Source: Daphnia pulex (lineage: Eukaryota; Arthropoda; Branchiopoda; Diplostraca; Daphniidae). Taken from it: a stretch of DNA of 64,000 nucleotides. Positions 47,537-56,359 of this stretch are shown piece after piece. The stretch covers positions 4,774,001-4,838,000 of the forward strand of contig NC_060027.1 in the NCBI RefSeq assembly GCF_021134715.1. The letters run 5' to 3'. The stretch's first letter is position 1; each line of letters starts with the position of its first letter. The notes beneath the pieces were generated by a model, which saw nothing but the letters and a program-made list of their open reading frames with translations, was not told the origin of the DNA and searched no databases. Made by a program: the position numbers and the translations under genes.

Positions 47537-47540
47537 ATAT
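47537..47540. repeat. Target-site duplication ATAT, left side
   Basis: ATAT directly precedes the left LTR and is repeated at 50251-50254 directly after the right LTR. The uninterrupted repeat copy at about 17544 has this ATAT once (ACATATCTAG). Confidence 0.85.
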
Positions 47541-47745
47541 TGTAACATACAAGGATAAGGAGTGTATTGCTAATACTACATTCTAGTACAGTCACTGTTA
47601 GACAGCCAAGGACAGCCAGGGAACAGCCCCGATCAGTCCGATGCTCTACGCTTATATACCCGGCTAGGCCGGCACAGTCATACAGTACGTCCGGTTGGAC
47701 TACATACCAGACGTATCACATAGCGTGGTCATTGACCACGCGACA
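47541..47745 (-). repeat. Long terminal repeat (3' LTR in element orientation)
   Basis: This 205-bp repeat appears identical, base for base by eye, to 50046-50250. It has TG..CA ends in both directions (TGTAACAT..GCGACA). Read on the minus strand it carries TATATAAG within CCGGGTATATAAGCGTAG, a good TATA box. The next bases inside the element (minus-strand GTTAAAGAGGGGGA) form a polypurine tract immediately upstream of this LTR, which sets the element on the minus strand. Confidence 0.92.
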
Positions 47746-48544
47746 TCCCCCTCTTTAACTCGCAGTCGTCCCCGACTGCGGCAACACAACGACAAAATTC
47801 ATTCAAAAACATACAAAACATATCAAATAACTCACATCAGCAAAAAAAAATTACTCGTCAGGAAATATCTCACACGTGCACGTGCCGAGTAGTCAGGACA
47901 AAACAAAGCAATCGTCAAAAAAATATCCACAACAAAATAAATCTATACGAACAAAATTCACGCATCGACAGCACAACGAAATAATTCATTCACGCTTAAT
48001 TTCCTATCACACAAACACAAAATCCATACAATAATAACTAATAAATGCATCTCTATGGCAAAGAAAACCAAACCGGAACAGTACTACGACTTAAAAAAAA
48101 ATGCACAAAATACTGCAACCATTTGAAAAATCAATCACGTACAAAATGTCACAAACTATGAACTCAGTTCGACTTCCAGATCGTCACCCGTTAGTCTCTC
48201 TGATCGAAAGCAATACTAATATGTAATTTTAAAAAAATAACGTGACAACAGGAAAAACAATTTTTCGGCGCATTCCGCCCTTCGTCTAACACTCAACCGT
48301 TCTCATCGTCACTTTTCTCTCCGTTCAATCACACTCCGTTCTCTCCTCCGTCGCTGTCTCCTCTTTCCTCTGTCGCTCTCTCCTCTGTCGCTCGTCGCTC
48401 GTCGCTCTCTCCTCTGTCACTCATCGCTCTCTCCGCCGTCACTGTTTCCTGTGTCGCTCTCGTTCCTTCTTCTTTCTCTAGCTTCATTGTTTCTATCCCG
48501 CTCTGTCGTCTCCGTCGCTCTCTCTCACCGTTGTCTCTTCCGTC

Positions 48545-48725
48545 GCTCGCTCCTCTCGCCGCCGCTCGTCGCTCTCGCCGCCGCTCGTCGCTCTCGCCGC
48601 CGCTCGTCGCTCTCGCCGCCGCTCGTCGCTCTCGCCGCCGCTCGTCGCTCTCGCCGCCGCTCGTCGCTCTCGCCGCCGCTCGTCGCTCTCGCCGCCGCTC
48701 GTCGCTCTCGCAGCCGCTCGTCGCT
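48545..48725. repeat. 19-bp GC-rich minisatellite
   Basis: About nine to ten copies of CTCGCCGCCGCTCGTCGCT in a row. Because 19 is not a multiple of three, all frames are open and give a 19-residue protein repeat on either strand. This explains the long Arg/Ser- and Arg/Glu-rich open frames over this stretch. More degenerate CT-rich repeats extend on both sides (about 48300-49030). Confidence 0.9.
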
Positions 48726-49189
48726 CTCTCCACCGTCACTCTCTCCGCCTCTCTCTCTGTCGTTCTCTCTCTCCGCCTCTCTCGTCGTCGCTCTCTCTCT
48801 CCGCCTCTCTCGTCGTCGCTCTCTCTCTCCGCCGCTCGTCGCTCTCTCCGCCGTCGATCGCCGCTCGCCTTGCTGTCGGGCTCCCGACCTTCTGCCGGTC
48901 TCGCAGCTTCTCTTCTCCCGTAGGTCTCTTTCAATCGCTCTCTCTCCGTTGGTCTGTCTTCTCCGCTCCTTCACCGGTCTCTCTTCGATCCTCTCGCCAT
49001 CGCCAATTCTCTTGTCGATCTCCCGTTCCATAGGGGCTGATCAAGTCTCTCTTTCCACCGGTCCAACTGCCTTCCTCCTTCGGCCATCACTGTTTTCGTC
49101 TCCGTACACCATACACAGCACACTTTTCCACAACACAACAAACACACACAAAAAAAAGAACACGAACAAAACACTAAACGACCCCGGCA

Positions 49190-49795
49190 TGTTGCAACCT
49201 TCGAGAAATGAAACACTTCCCGTTGCTCACCGTGCGTTTTCAGTGACCCCAGATCTTGCCCGCGTCCGAAAGCTTTGACACTTTCCGCTGCTCACTGTGC
49301 ACTGTGAACGACCCCGTTTCTTGCGGAAACCGAAAAGATTTACACCTTTTGCCGCTCAACGTGCGCTCTCAAGCGACCCCAGGTCTTGCCCGCGACCAGA
49401 AGCTTGACGCTTCCCGCTGCTCACTGTGCGCTTACAAACCAAACGACCCCGTTTCGCGGACAAAAGGCTCACGCTTTTTCCCTCAACGTGCGTTTTTTTC
49501 CAAGCGACCCCAGGTCTTGCACGCGGCCAAAAAGCTCGCTGCTCACCGTGCGCTTCCTACAACGACCCCGTTTCGCGGACAAAAGGCTCACGCTTTTTCC
49601 CTCAACGTGCGTTTTTTTCCAAGCGACCCCAGGTCTTGCACGCGGCCAAAAAAGCTCGCTGCTCACCGTGCGCTTATAACCCAAACGACCCCGTTTCTTG
49701 CGGACAAAAGGCTCACGCTTTTTCCGCTCAACGTGCGTTTTCAAGCGACCCCGGATCTTGCCCGCGGTCTGAAACCCGCTGCTCACCGTGCGCTA
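49190..49795. repeat. About 120-bp tandem repeat in the LTR element interior
   Basis: Units share CTCA(A/C)CGTGCG, CGACCCCGTTTC, GGACAAAAGGCTCACGC and AAGCGACCCCAGGTCTTGC. The anchors CTCAACGTGCG lie near 49482, 49602 and 49727. Each unit is itself made of two related ~60-bp halves. The two middle units are almost identical, which indicates recent expansion. Open frames here are by-products. Confidence 0.85.
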
Positions 49796-50045
49796 ACAAC
49801 AACAAAACAACAAATCAACAATCAACAACAAACAACAAATGCTACTCCCAAATTTCTACTTATCCCCCGCTCCGTTCTCCTCACCCTTGTTACCAGGGAT
49901 CGCACTCAAGGCGCCGTTTTCTCCGTCACATCGTAGCTTGGCCGGAACAAATCCGCACCACCGCAATTTCACGGCACACACTGCGAATAAATTACAACAC
50001 AATGGAGAAAAACGGACTTACCCTATGAGGCCTGCATCTCCACCA

Positions 50046-50250
50046 TGTAACATACAAGGATAAGGAGTGTATTGCTAATACTACATTCTAGTACAGTCAC
50101 TGTTAGACAGCCAAGGACAGCCAGGGAACAGCCCCGATCAGTCCGATGCTCTACGCTTATATACCCGGCTAGGCCGGCACAGTCATACAGTACGTCCGGT
50201 TGGACTACATACCAGACGTATCACATAGCGTGGTCATTGACCACGCGACA
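50046..50250 (-). repeat. Long terminal repeat (5' LTR in element orientation)
   Basis: Partner of 47541-47745; I find no difference between the two over 205 bp. The TATATAAG box and the primer-binding-site-like TGG just inside the element on the minus strand mark this as the promoter LTR. Confidence 0.92.
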
Positions 50251-50992
50251 ATATCTAGAATAAGTTGATAGCAGCAACAGTAAAAAGGCAAATTATGTCA
50301 GCTCCAAATCTCAACCTAAAAGCCCCCCGTATCCGTGACAAAGCCAATAACATACTGGCATATGACAACTGGCACATAATTTGCATTTTTTCCTTTTACT
50401 GCTATTAACTTATACCATAGATGACTTTAGATAAATGAACAATGTGCACTTAACACTAGTACATGAGTTGGTGTGATTGTGTTTTCATATTTGTAGGTAA
50501 GCATTGATAATTGCCGCATGCACATTTATTATCTAGCTTACGCAAATTCCTTACCGGATTGCTATAAACATAAAGAATTTCATTTTTCATATTACATTTT
50601 ACATATTACATTACATTTATACATCACATTTCATCACCCTTCAAAGCCAGTAGCGGGTCTTTTCGGTATCAGTATGGGAATTTAGGGCATAGGAACCGGG
50701 CGAGGAATTTTAGATTCCCATCAGATGAGGAATTAACCCCGCCGACTAGACACCTTATTTTAACAAAAAAAAAATGATGTCTTAAGGGGTATTACTAAAA
50801 AATGTGCAGTGGTTTCATAACTAGATTGCACACTGTAGGTATCGCATGCACCTGCGCAATTACGAAAATTGAATTACACGAATTGATGTAATAATTCGTT
50901 GAATACATTGTTCATTTTTCTATTTAAACATCTCTGGGACATGTTAATAGTAGCAACAGGAAAAATGCAAATTATGTCAAATTTCGCATTTT

Positions 50993-51337
50993 GCGTTCTT
51001 TTGTTGGTATGACTACCGGGTGCGCAGTAGGCATGTTTCGTTTGAGGAAGGTCACGCACAAGCACTTACCGTCGAATACCGTCTATATTGAAACTTTTAA
51101 AAAATTGCCCTTTAACGAATTGTTATGAAAAAAACTAATCAGTCCATTGATTCTCGAAAGAAAAAATTTGAAATAAATGAGCAGAATTTTGGTCACCTGA
51201 CATCAACGCGGTGTGTTATTTTTTTTTTTCAAAAAGTTCGTCTGCTTTGTTGTGGTGTACGATTGTAGGCTGCTCACGTTTCACGTGGTTCGCATTTTTC
51301 AAATTAACGCAGTGCTCGACATTCCATTGTAAATTCA
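50993..51337. other. Spacer after the repeat element
   Basis: About 345 bp. No gene or repeat is recognised. Confidence 0.5.
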
Positions 51338-51528
51338 ATGGCTTCCAGCAATAAAACAAAACTGAAGTGACCTGTGCCTATTTCCTGCAGACAAAGAAAA
51401 GATATTGCCGAATGTCAGTTAAGACCGGACGCAAGTTCTGCGGTGAGCATGCCTCTTTGGAAGTGGCCAATCAAGTCTGCCCTACATCAGCTGCCAAATA
51501 TGCACGTCCCTACGACCCCAATCAGTAA
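51338..51528 (+). pseudogene. TRMT13: TRMT13 (TRM13) N-terminal zinc-finger fragment, frameshifted
   Basis: From 51373 the frame reads CAYFLQTKKRYCRMSVKTG and then RKFCGEHA, matching the N-terminal Cys-type zinc finger of TRM13, the tRNA 2'-O-methyltransferase for position 4 (human pattern CxYYVxKKKRFCRM..GKRFCGEH). The frame ends at a stop at 51526-51528 about 25 residues after the finger. A plausible ATG (51338, MASSNKTKLK) lies one frame away and hits TGA at once, so a 1-bp indel in the A-rich stretch separates start and finger. No methyltransferase domain follows; instead a decayed spinster-like exon and then spinster exons. I read it as a gene fragment carried here by duplication. Confidence 0.7.
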
Positions 51529-51544
51529 TAACAAACATGATTAT

Positions 51545-51635
51545 TTAAATTTGGTTTTCTTTTATGGAGATATGGTCTGTTGTACATTAATGGACACATT
51601 TACAAGTAATTGGTGGAATTCTTGAATCTGTTAGT
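51545..51635 (+). pseudogene. Decayed spinster-type exon (MDxFT region)
   Basis: Around 51590 the sequence encodes LMDTFT, followed in another frame by IGGIL. Spinster proteins have NYMDRFTIAGIL at the end of their first membrane segment. A frameshift of one to two bases lies between the two halves, and no splice donor restores the frame cleanly. It sits just upstream of the first clear spinster exon, where the exon for this segment is expected. It is either a degraded copy of it or a badly diverged real exon. Confidence 0.4.
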
Positions 51636-51819
51636 TACATCTTGACTGAACAATAACAATAATGTGTCACATTTTCAGTTCATGTTTTGTATCACAACTG
51701 GCAAAGCACATGGAGAAGTGCAATTCAAAACCCGAACCTCTGCCAGAATGAAAAAAAAAGAATAAAACACTTTGATATTTAGTTAGTCACATTTTAATCT
51801 TGATTTTTTGTTTTAACAG

Positions 51820-54800
51820 GAATTTTAACCCAAATACAATGTGATCCCAATATCGGAGATACAGAGGGTGGCCTGCTTCAAACAGCTTCCGTTGCCATTT
51901 ACATGATCTGCGCCCCCGTATTTGGCTACCTGGGTGATCGATACTCTCGAAGGTATTTTCATGTTATTTGATTTCCGGATTGTTCGTTCCAATATCATTT
52001 TTATCCATCCAGGCTTATCATGGCTGCCGGTATTTTCGTCTGGAGCCTGACAACATTACTTGGCTCTTACATGACAAATTTCTGGGCTTTCCTGGTCATG
52101 AGGAGCCTTGTAGGTTTGGGAGAAGCTTCTTACTCAACCATAGCACCTACCATCATTTCAGACTTATTTGTTGGCGATACTCGCTCAAAATTCCTAGCCC
52201 TATTCTATTTCGCAATTCCGGTCGGGAGGTATAAATGATTAATCTTCGTCCTCGTTACTCTTGACGGAGCTTTTGTCTGATCGTAGTATCAAAAACTTCC
52301 AGTGGACTAGGTTACATCGTTGGCTCAGAAGCATCTAGAGTGATGGGATCGTGGTATTGGGGCCTTCGAGTCACGCCAGTTTTCGGGGCCATAGCTGTGC
52401 TCCTGATTTTGCTGGTCGTCCAGGATCCTCCACGCGGCGAATCTGAAGGCGCTCATCTTTCAGCCACGAGTTGGTGGGACGACATTAAATCACTCGGCAA
52501 AAAGTCAGTCAAGATTAATTTTTAATTATGGCCTTGTGCGAGTGTGTCGCTTAATCAGCGTTTTTTAATTTTTCGTTTTATTTGTCACGACAGCAAAAGC
52601 TTTGTGATGTCCACAGCAGCTTGCACAGCGGTGGCCTTCGTCGCTGGAGCTCTGGCATGGTGGGGTCCCAAGTTTATCGCATTGGGTTTGGCCACTCAAC
52701 AAGGTCACCAGGATGTTTCATTGGATGAGTACGTCAACTTCCATCTTAACTCGTTTGATTTGCTAGACTATATCTAAACTGATTTATTGAACTTGAAAAT
52801 TAAATGGGGTTGCCAATTAATTATGATTAGCGTTCCGCTCATCTTCGGCGCTGAAACTGTGTTGGCCGGAATTCTGGGTGTCTTAGTTGGATCTCTTTTA
52901 GGGCAGAGACTTCGTCGGGTCTATCCGACTGCCGATCCGCTTGTTTGCGGATTGGGCGGGGAGTGGGCCTATTGTTAAGCGCACACTTCATGGTGGGCAC
53001 CTTATTGATTCTGGCTTCAGGTGCATCGGCCATTACTACATTCACCCTCATGTTCTATGGCCAGTTGTTTTTAAATTTGAACTGGTCCCTCGTAGCTGAC
53101 ATTACTTTGGTAAAAATTAAAATCGTGTCGATTACGTTGCGGCCATCATGTCGTGATTGTGGGCTTTTATCAAGTTATAGTGAGAGTGTTTCCCATGCTT
53201 TATCCGTCAAACGTGTCGTCATTTAATATTCTTTGTGTTTGATTTTTGTACCCTAGCGTATCGTACATTTTCGGCTTGATTGCCATGATCGCTGGTTTGC
53301 TGGGCGTTCTCCTTGGATCTTTCCTCGGCCAAAAATTGCGCGTCCGCTATCAGCGGGCCGATCCCATCGTTTGCGGCATGGGTATGCTGTTTTCCACTCC
53401 GCTCATGCTAGCTGCGTTGTTTATCGCCGGATGGAACACTACCACTTGCTTTGTGGTCGTCTTCTTTGGTCAAGTCCTGCTCAATTTGAATTGGGCAATT
53501 GTGGCTGATATCCTGTTGGTATATGATTATTGTCATTGTTCTTCCGTTCGTTTGGTGGTCGGTTACTGTTATTTTTCCGCTTATGTCTAACTTTGTTTTA
53601 AATATTTTTTTCCAGTATACGGTAATCCCAACGCGACGATCAACCGCTGAAGCGTTTCAAATTCTATTTTCACACGCACTGGGTGACGCCGGCTCTCCTT
53701 ATTTGATTGGCCAGGTAAAACGAGAAATTATCATCATATGATTTTATGCTCTTTTAGTTTATCAATCGATTTCTATTATTGTCATTAGATCAGGAACGTC
53801 ATCTATAGATCTCACCACTGTTGAAGGCGACTTCAAAGCCCTTCAGTGGGCCATGTCTATCACGATAGTCGTGGAAGTTCTCGGTGCTCTCTTCTTTTTC
53901 GGAACAGCATGGTATGAATTCTTTTCATTAAGAGAAATCCAAGTTTCCCAATTGAAAAGATTCTTTGTTAAATATAGGTACATCGTAGAGGACAAAGCCA
54001 AAGTTGATCGCGCAGTAGCAGGTCAGTGCCGTTTATACTAACATTTCATTGTCAAAATTGATTGTATCGCTTTAAAGTGAAGACGCATGATCGTTTTGAT
54101 GGTACGTCGGTCAACTAATACTCTTTCTGGTGGCTTTTGTCTTTTTATGTATGTGGCTCCTTCTGCTTTCTATCGGTTCTTTCTTCCCGACTGGATTGTG
54201 TGTCCTGTGTGCATGTTTTTAATCAACGCTCACCATAAAAATAAAACGCACAGACGGCCCACGCGGTTTCCGAGCCGTAAGCATGAAGGAGTTGCCCGCG
54301 TCCTTGATGTGGAACGGCCATCCCTCTGACTTGGTGACGTCTAAAAAAATAGGTTAGTCGGGCCGACTTTATCGTCGAACCTATTAGACAAATGGGAAAT
54401 GAGATCGTATTGATAAGATTTGATGCGTAGATCTGTGATGTTTTGATTTGATTTTCCATTTACGTTTTATTTCAAAGTACTGAATTTTCTCTACTTTTAA
54501 AGTGATGTCACAGTGCACGAGTGTCCTTTATGCAGAGTTTTGGCTTTGTTTCAATAACACACACTTCAGCTGAAGGGCTTTAAACTTTGATGTTGGGTAA
54601 TGGACTTAAAAGAAAAGAGAAGTGGATGATGGCACGAGTTTTTTTATTGTCTTGGTTTCCAGTTTTATCTGTGAATTTGTTTGTCAGCGTGAATGGGTGA
54701 AATTTTGCCCAATTTGATTCCTTTTATTTCTCTATTTTTTCAAGTCCCTTGCGAGTATGCCATTATACTTGATTTGTTCATTTTTGTTTACATCCCGTAT

Positions 54801-55111
54801 GTTATTGCGTTATCTATTTCGTCATTGACTTGTGGATAGTGCAAGGTGTATTTTGTTTATCTGCGTTGTGATCCATTCGTGGTTTAATCTGTCGATTGGT
54901 GTCGAGTGTCAACGTTTTGACATGCGGGGAAAGCCGATGAGTCAACGATACTATTTTTCTTTCTGAAATCTCTGTAGGTTTGGGATTCGATGATGAAACG
55001 AGGCAACTATCGCCGTCAAGAAATCGGCGGCCAGACAGCAATGGAACACCCGAAGAAGAGCAACCCATCACCATCATCGCTCCAGCTTCCGATTATCTTT
55101 CGGTCATTTAA
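51820..55111 (+). CDS. SPNS: Spinster-type lysosomal MFS transporter (lesions; possibly decaying)
   Basis: Spinster proteins are 12-segment transporters of late endosomes and lysosomes, linked to sphingosine-1-phosphate and lysophospholipid efflux. Exons: 51820-51952, 52013-52228, 52303-52503, 52594-52728, then 52831-53109 or 53257-53518 (duplicated, see below), 53616-53714, 53789-53911, about 53979-54021 and 54978-55111. Family blocks are [47 protein letters not shown] and [16 protein letters not shown]. The tail is polar and ends SDYLSVI. Problems: no convincing first exon(s) for the N-terminus and segment 1; the first copy of the duplicated exon is frameshifted; and the junction of 53714 to 53789 is out of phase by two bases (the frame [10 protein letters not shown] needs two more). 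The lesions could be assembly errors, missed exons or real decay. Confidence 0.8.
52831..53109 (+). other. Spinster alternative exon, copy 1 (frameshifted)
   Basis: Begins after TTATGATTAG and ends ..VADITL|GTAAAA. It encodes [20 protein letters not shown] onward to ADPLVCGLG in one frame, then [20 protein letters not shown] to [12 protein letters not shown] in another. The shift lies at GGGCGGGG near 52955-52962, where one extra G would restore the frame. It has the same phase at both ends as the copy at 53257. Confidence 0.85.
53257..53518 (+). other. Spinster alternative exon, copy 2 (intact)
   Basis: Begins after TACCCTAG and ends ..VADILL|GTATAT. It encodes [36 protein letters not shown] and [13 protein letters not shown] with no break. 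It aligns along its whole length with the exon at 52831, is in the same phase and can replace it in the transcript. Confidence 0.9.
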
Positions 55112-55453
55112 AAAAGGAACAAGAAAAGATCCCTCCTGAACATATTAAGAGTTGTTGCGCATTCTTTGTTGATGGACCCTTTTGTTTCTTCATGGACAAA
55201 CCCAACCCCTTGTCTAGTCTTTCGTGGCTCCGTGTTTAGACTCATCCAAATCAGGACCCCTTCCTTAATTATCCGTCTCTCATTCCCGACCTGTTCCCGA
55301 CTTGAGGCAAAAGGCTGTACGCATTGACTTAATTTATACGATTGTTATCAACCGAGATGCTCAAAACATCACTGTTGTAGACAACTCCTCTTCCTAGCAC
55401 CGACTAGATTTTTTTTTTCGTTGTTAAGATTCTCTTTATGTGCGTGCTTTTTT
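55112..55453. other. Spacer, spinster 3' flank
   Basis: About 340 bp holding the spinster 3' untranslated region and ending at the breakpoint of the segmental duplication. No gene is seen. Confidence 0.5.
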
Positions 55454-55894
55454 AACAACACAAATAAGCTATTACCTGCAATGAATTCTGCCAATGACAT
55501 CTTATCAGAAGTCATAGTTAAAGTTGATAAATTTGTTAGTTTTCAAAATTTAGAGGAAACGATCAAGAAAGAATCAGATACCCGAATCCGTTCCATCCTC
55601 AACAAGTCCTACTCTGTTGTTGTTGGTCCTTTGGAGAAAATTCCACCTGGAGCAGCCTTCATTTTGCACGGCTACTGCGACAACTTCGAGGCTCCATTCA
55701 AGAAACGTGTGATCATTTTGACTGCCACATTTGATTATTACACACCACTAAATTCGAAACAATTATAAAAAAGACTTCACGAACTTTGGGATCGCAAATT
55801 AGGCGAAGACAAATCCGCCTCTATCGTCTCACGAATTGCTAACAACGTTGTTTTTATCGAACCCGAAAACGGCTCCATGCCATGCACTACTTGA
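55454..55894 (+). pseudogene. Truncated LAP1-type torsin activator pseudogene
   Basis: Copy of the 3' third of the gene at 38101 (from NNTNKLLP on). It lacks the start, the membrane segment and the first half of the luminal domain. The family stretch PPGAAFILHGYCDNFEAPFK is kept, but a TAA stop at 55766-55768 replaces the Glu codon after SKQL, and Cys and Pro codons further on are changed. The breakpoint lies inside coding sequence, so no full protein can be made. Confidence 0.9.
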
Positions 55895-56359
55895 CGCACC
55901 AGAAAGTTTAAAAGAAAAGGATGTTATCATGTCAGAATACTTTGTGATAATACAAATTTGTTTAACCAATTAAAAATGCAGTATCTATATGTACGGCGGC
56001 ATCTCAGGATGTTTTAATTTTTTAACGATAAACAGAGAATTTATAATTAATTAATTAGAAAACAAATTTTATTAAATCCTGATTAATTTCCGTAGAATGT
56101 ATTTCAATATGCCTATAAATGCAAAATGCATGCTTCTTCAAACAGAAGTCGTGGACACCACAGCATAGCATTTCTCTAATCAGGTTAACATTCTTTTAAA
56201 CAATGCTAAAGATCCTGATTCAGTCACTCAGACTTGCATGGAGAAATTTTCGATAAAATGAGTTGATAGGTCTATTGAAAAAAAAATTGCATTGATTTTT
56301 CCTGAGTTATTCAGGCCTATTTAAAATTCATATCCGTCAAACGAAGCCGAGTGCCCTCT

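Larger units (their letters stand above)
47541..50250 (-). mobile_element. Young LTR retroelement without visible gag/pol (TRIM/LARD-like)
   Basis: A 2,710-bp insertion: two identical 205-bp LTRs, a 2.3-kb interior and ATAT target duplications. On the minus strand the first bases after the 5' LTR are TGGTGGAGATGCAGG; the TGG is as expected for a primer-binding site matching a tRNA 3' CCA end, but the tRNA is not identified. The polypurine tract lies before the other LTR. The interior shows no protease, reverse transcriptase, RNase H, integrase or CCHC motif in any frame. Instead it holds a 19-bp minisatellite and a ~120-bp tandem repeat. It would need proteins from another element to move. 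Identical LTRs mean recent insertion. Family (Gypsy, Copia or Pao) is not determined. Confidence 0.9.
46987..50992. mobile_element. Tandem pair of MITE-like units, copy interrupted by an LTR element
   Basis: This is the second copy of the pair at 17028-18245. Unit A begins with the outer inverted end GCAGTTTTTCCTGTTGCTGC at 46987 and ends at 50289 (TAGCAGCAACAGTAAAAAGG). Without the inserted LTR element it is about 590 bp. Unit B is 50383-50968, also about 590 bp, with ends GCATTTTTTCCTTTTACTGC and TAGTAGCAACAGGAAAAATG. The outer ends are inverted repeats matching at about 20 of 22 positions. The 90-bp linker between the units is the same as in the first copy. No transposase frame is present. 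Confidence 0.75.

Noticed and set aside
48329-49278. Long Arg/Glu-rich (minus) and Arg/Ser/Leu-rich (plus) open frames
   Set aside because: They are produced by the 19-bp minisatellite and CT-rich repeats in the LTR element; no start context, family or conservation supports translation.
49256-50028. Overlapping plus-strand frames of 97 to 226 codons with repeated peptide blocks
   Set aside because: They follow the ~120-bp tandem repeat in several frames at once, which is the mark of repeat DNA rather than a gene.
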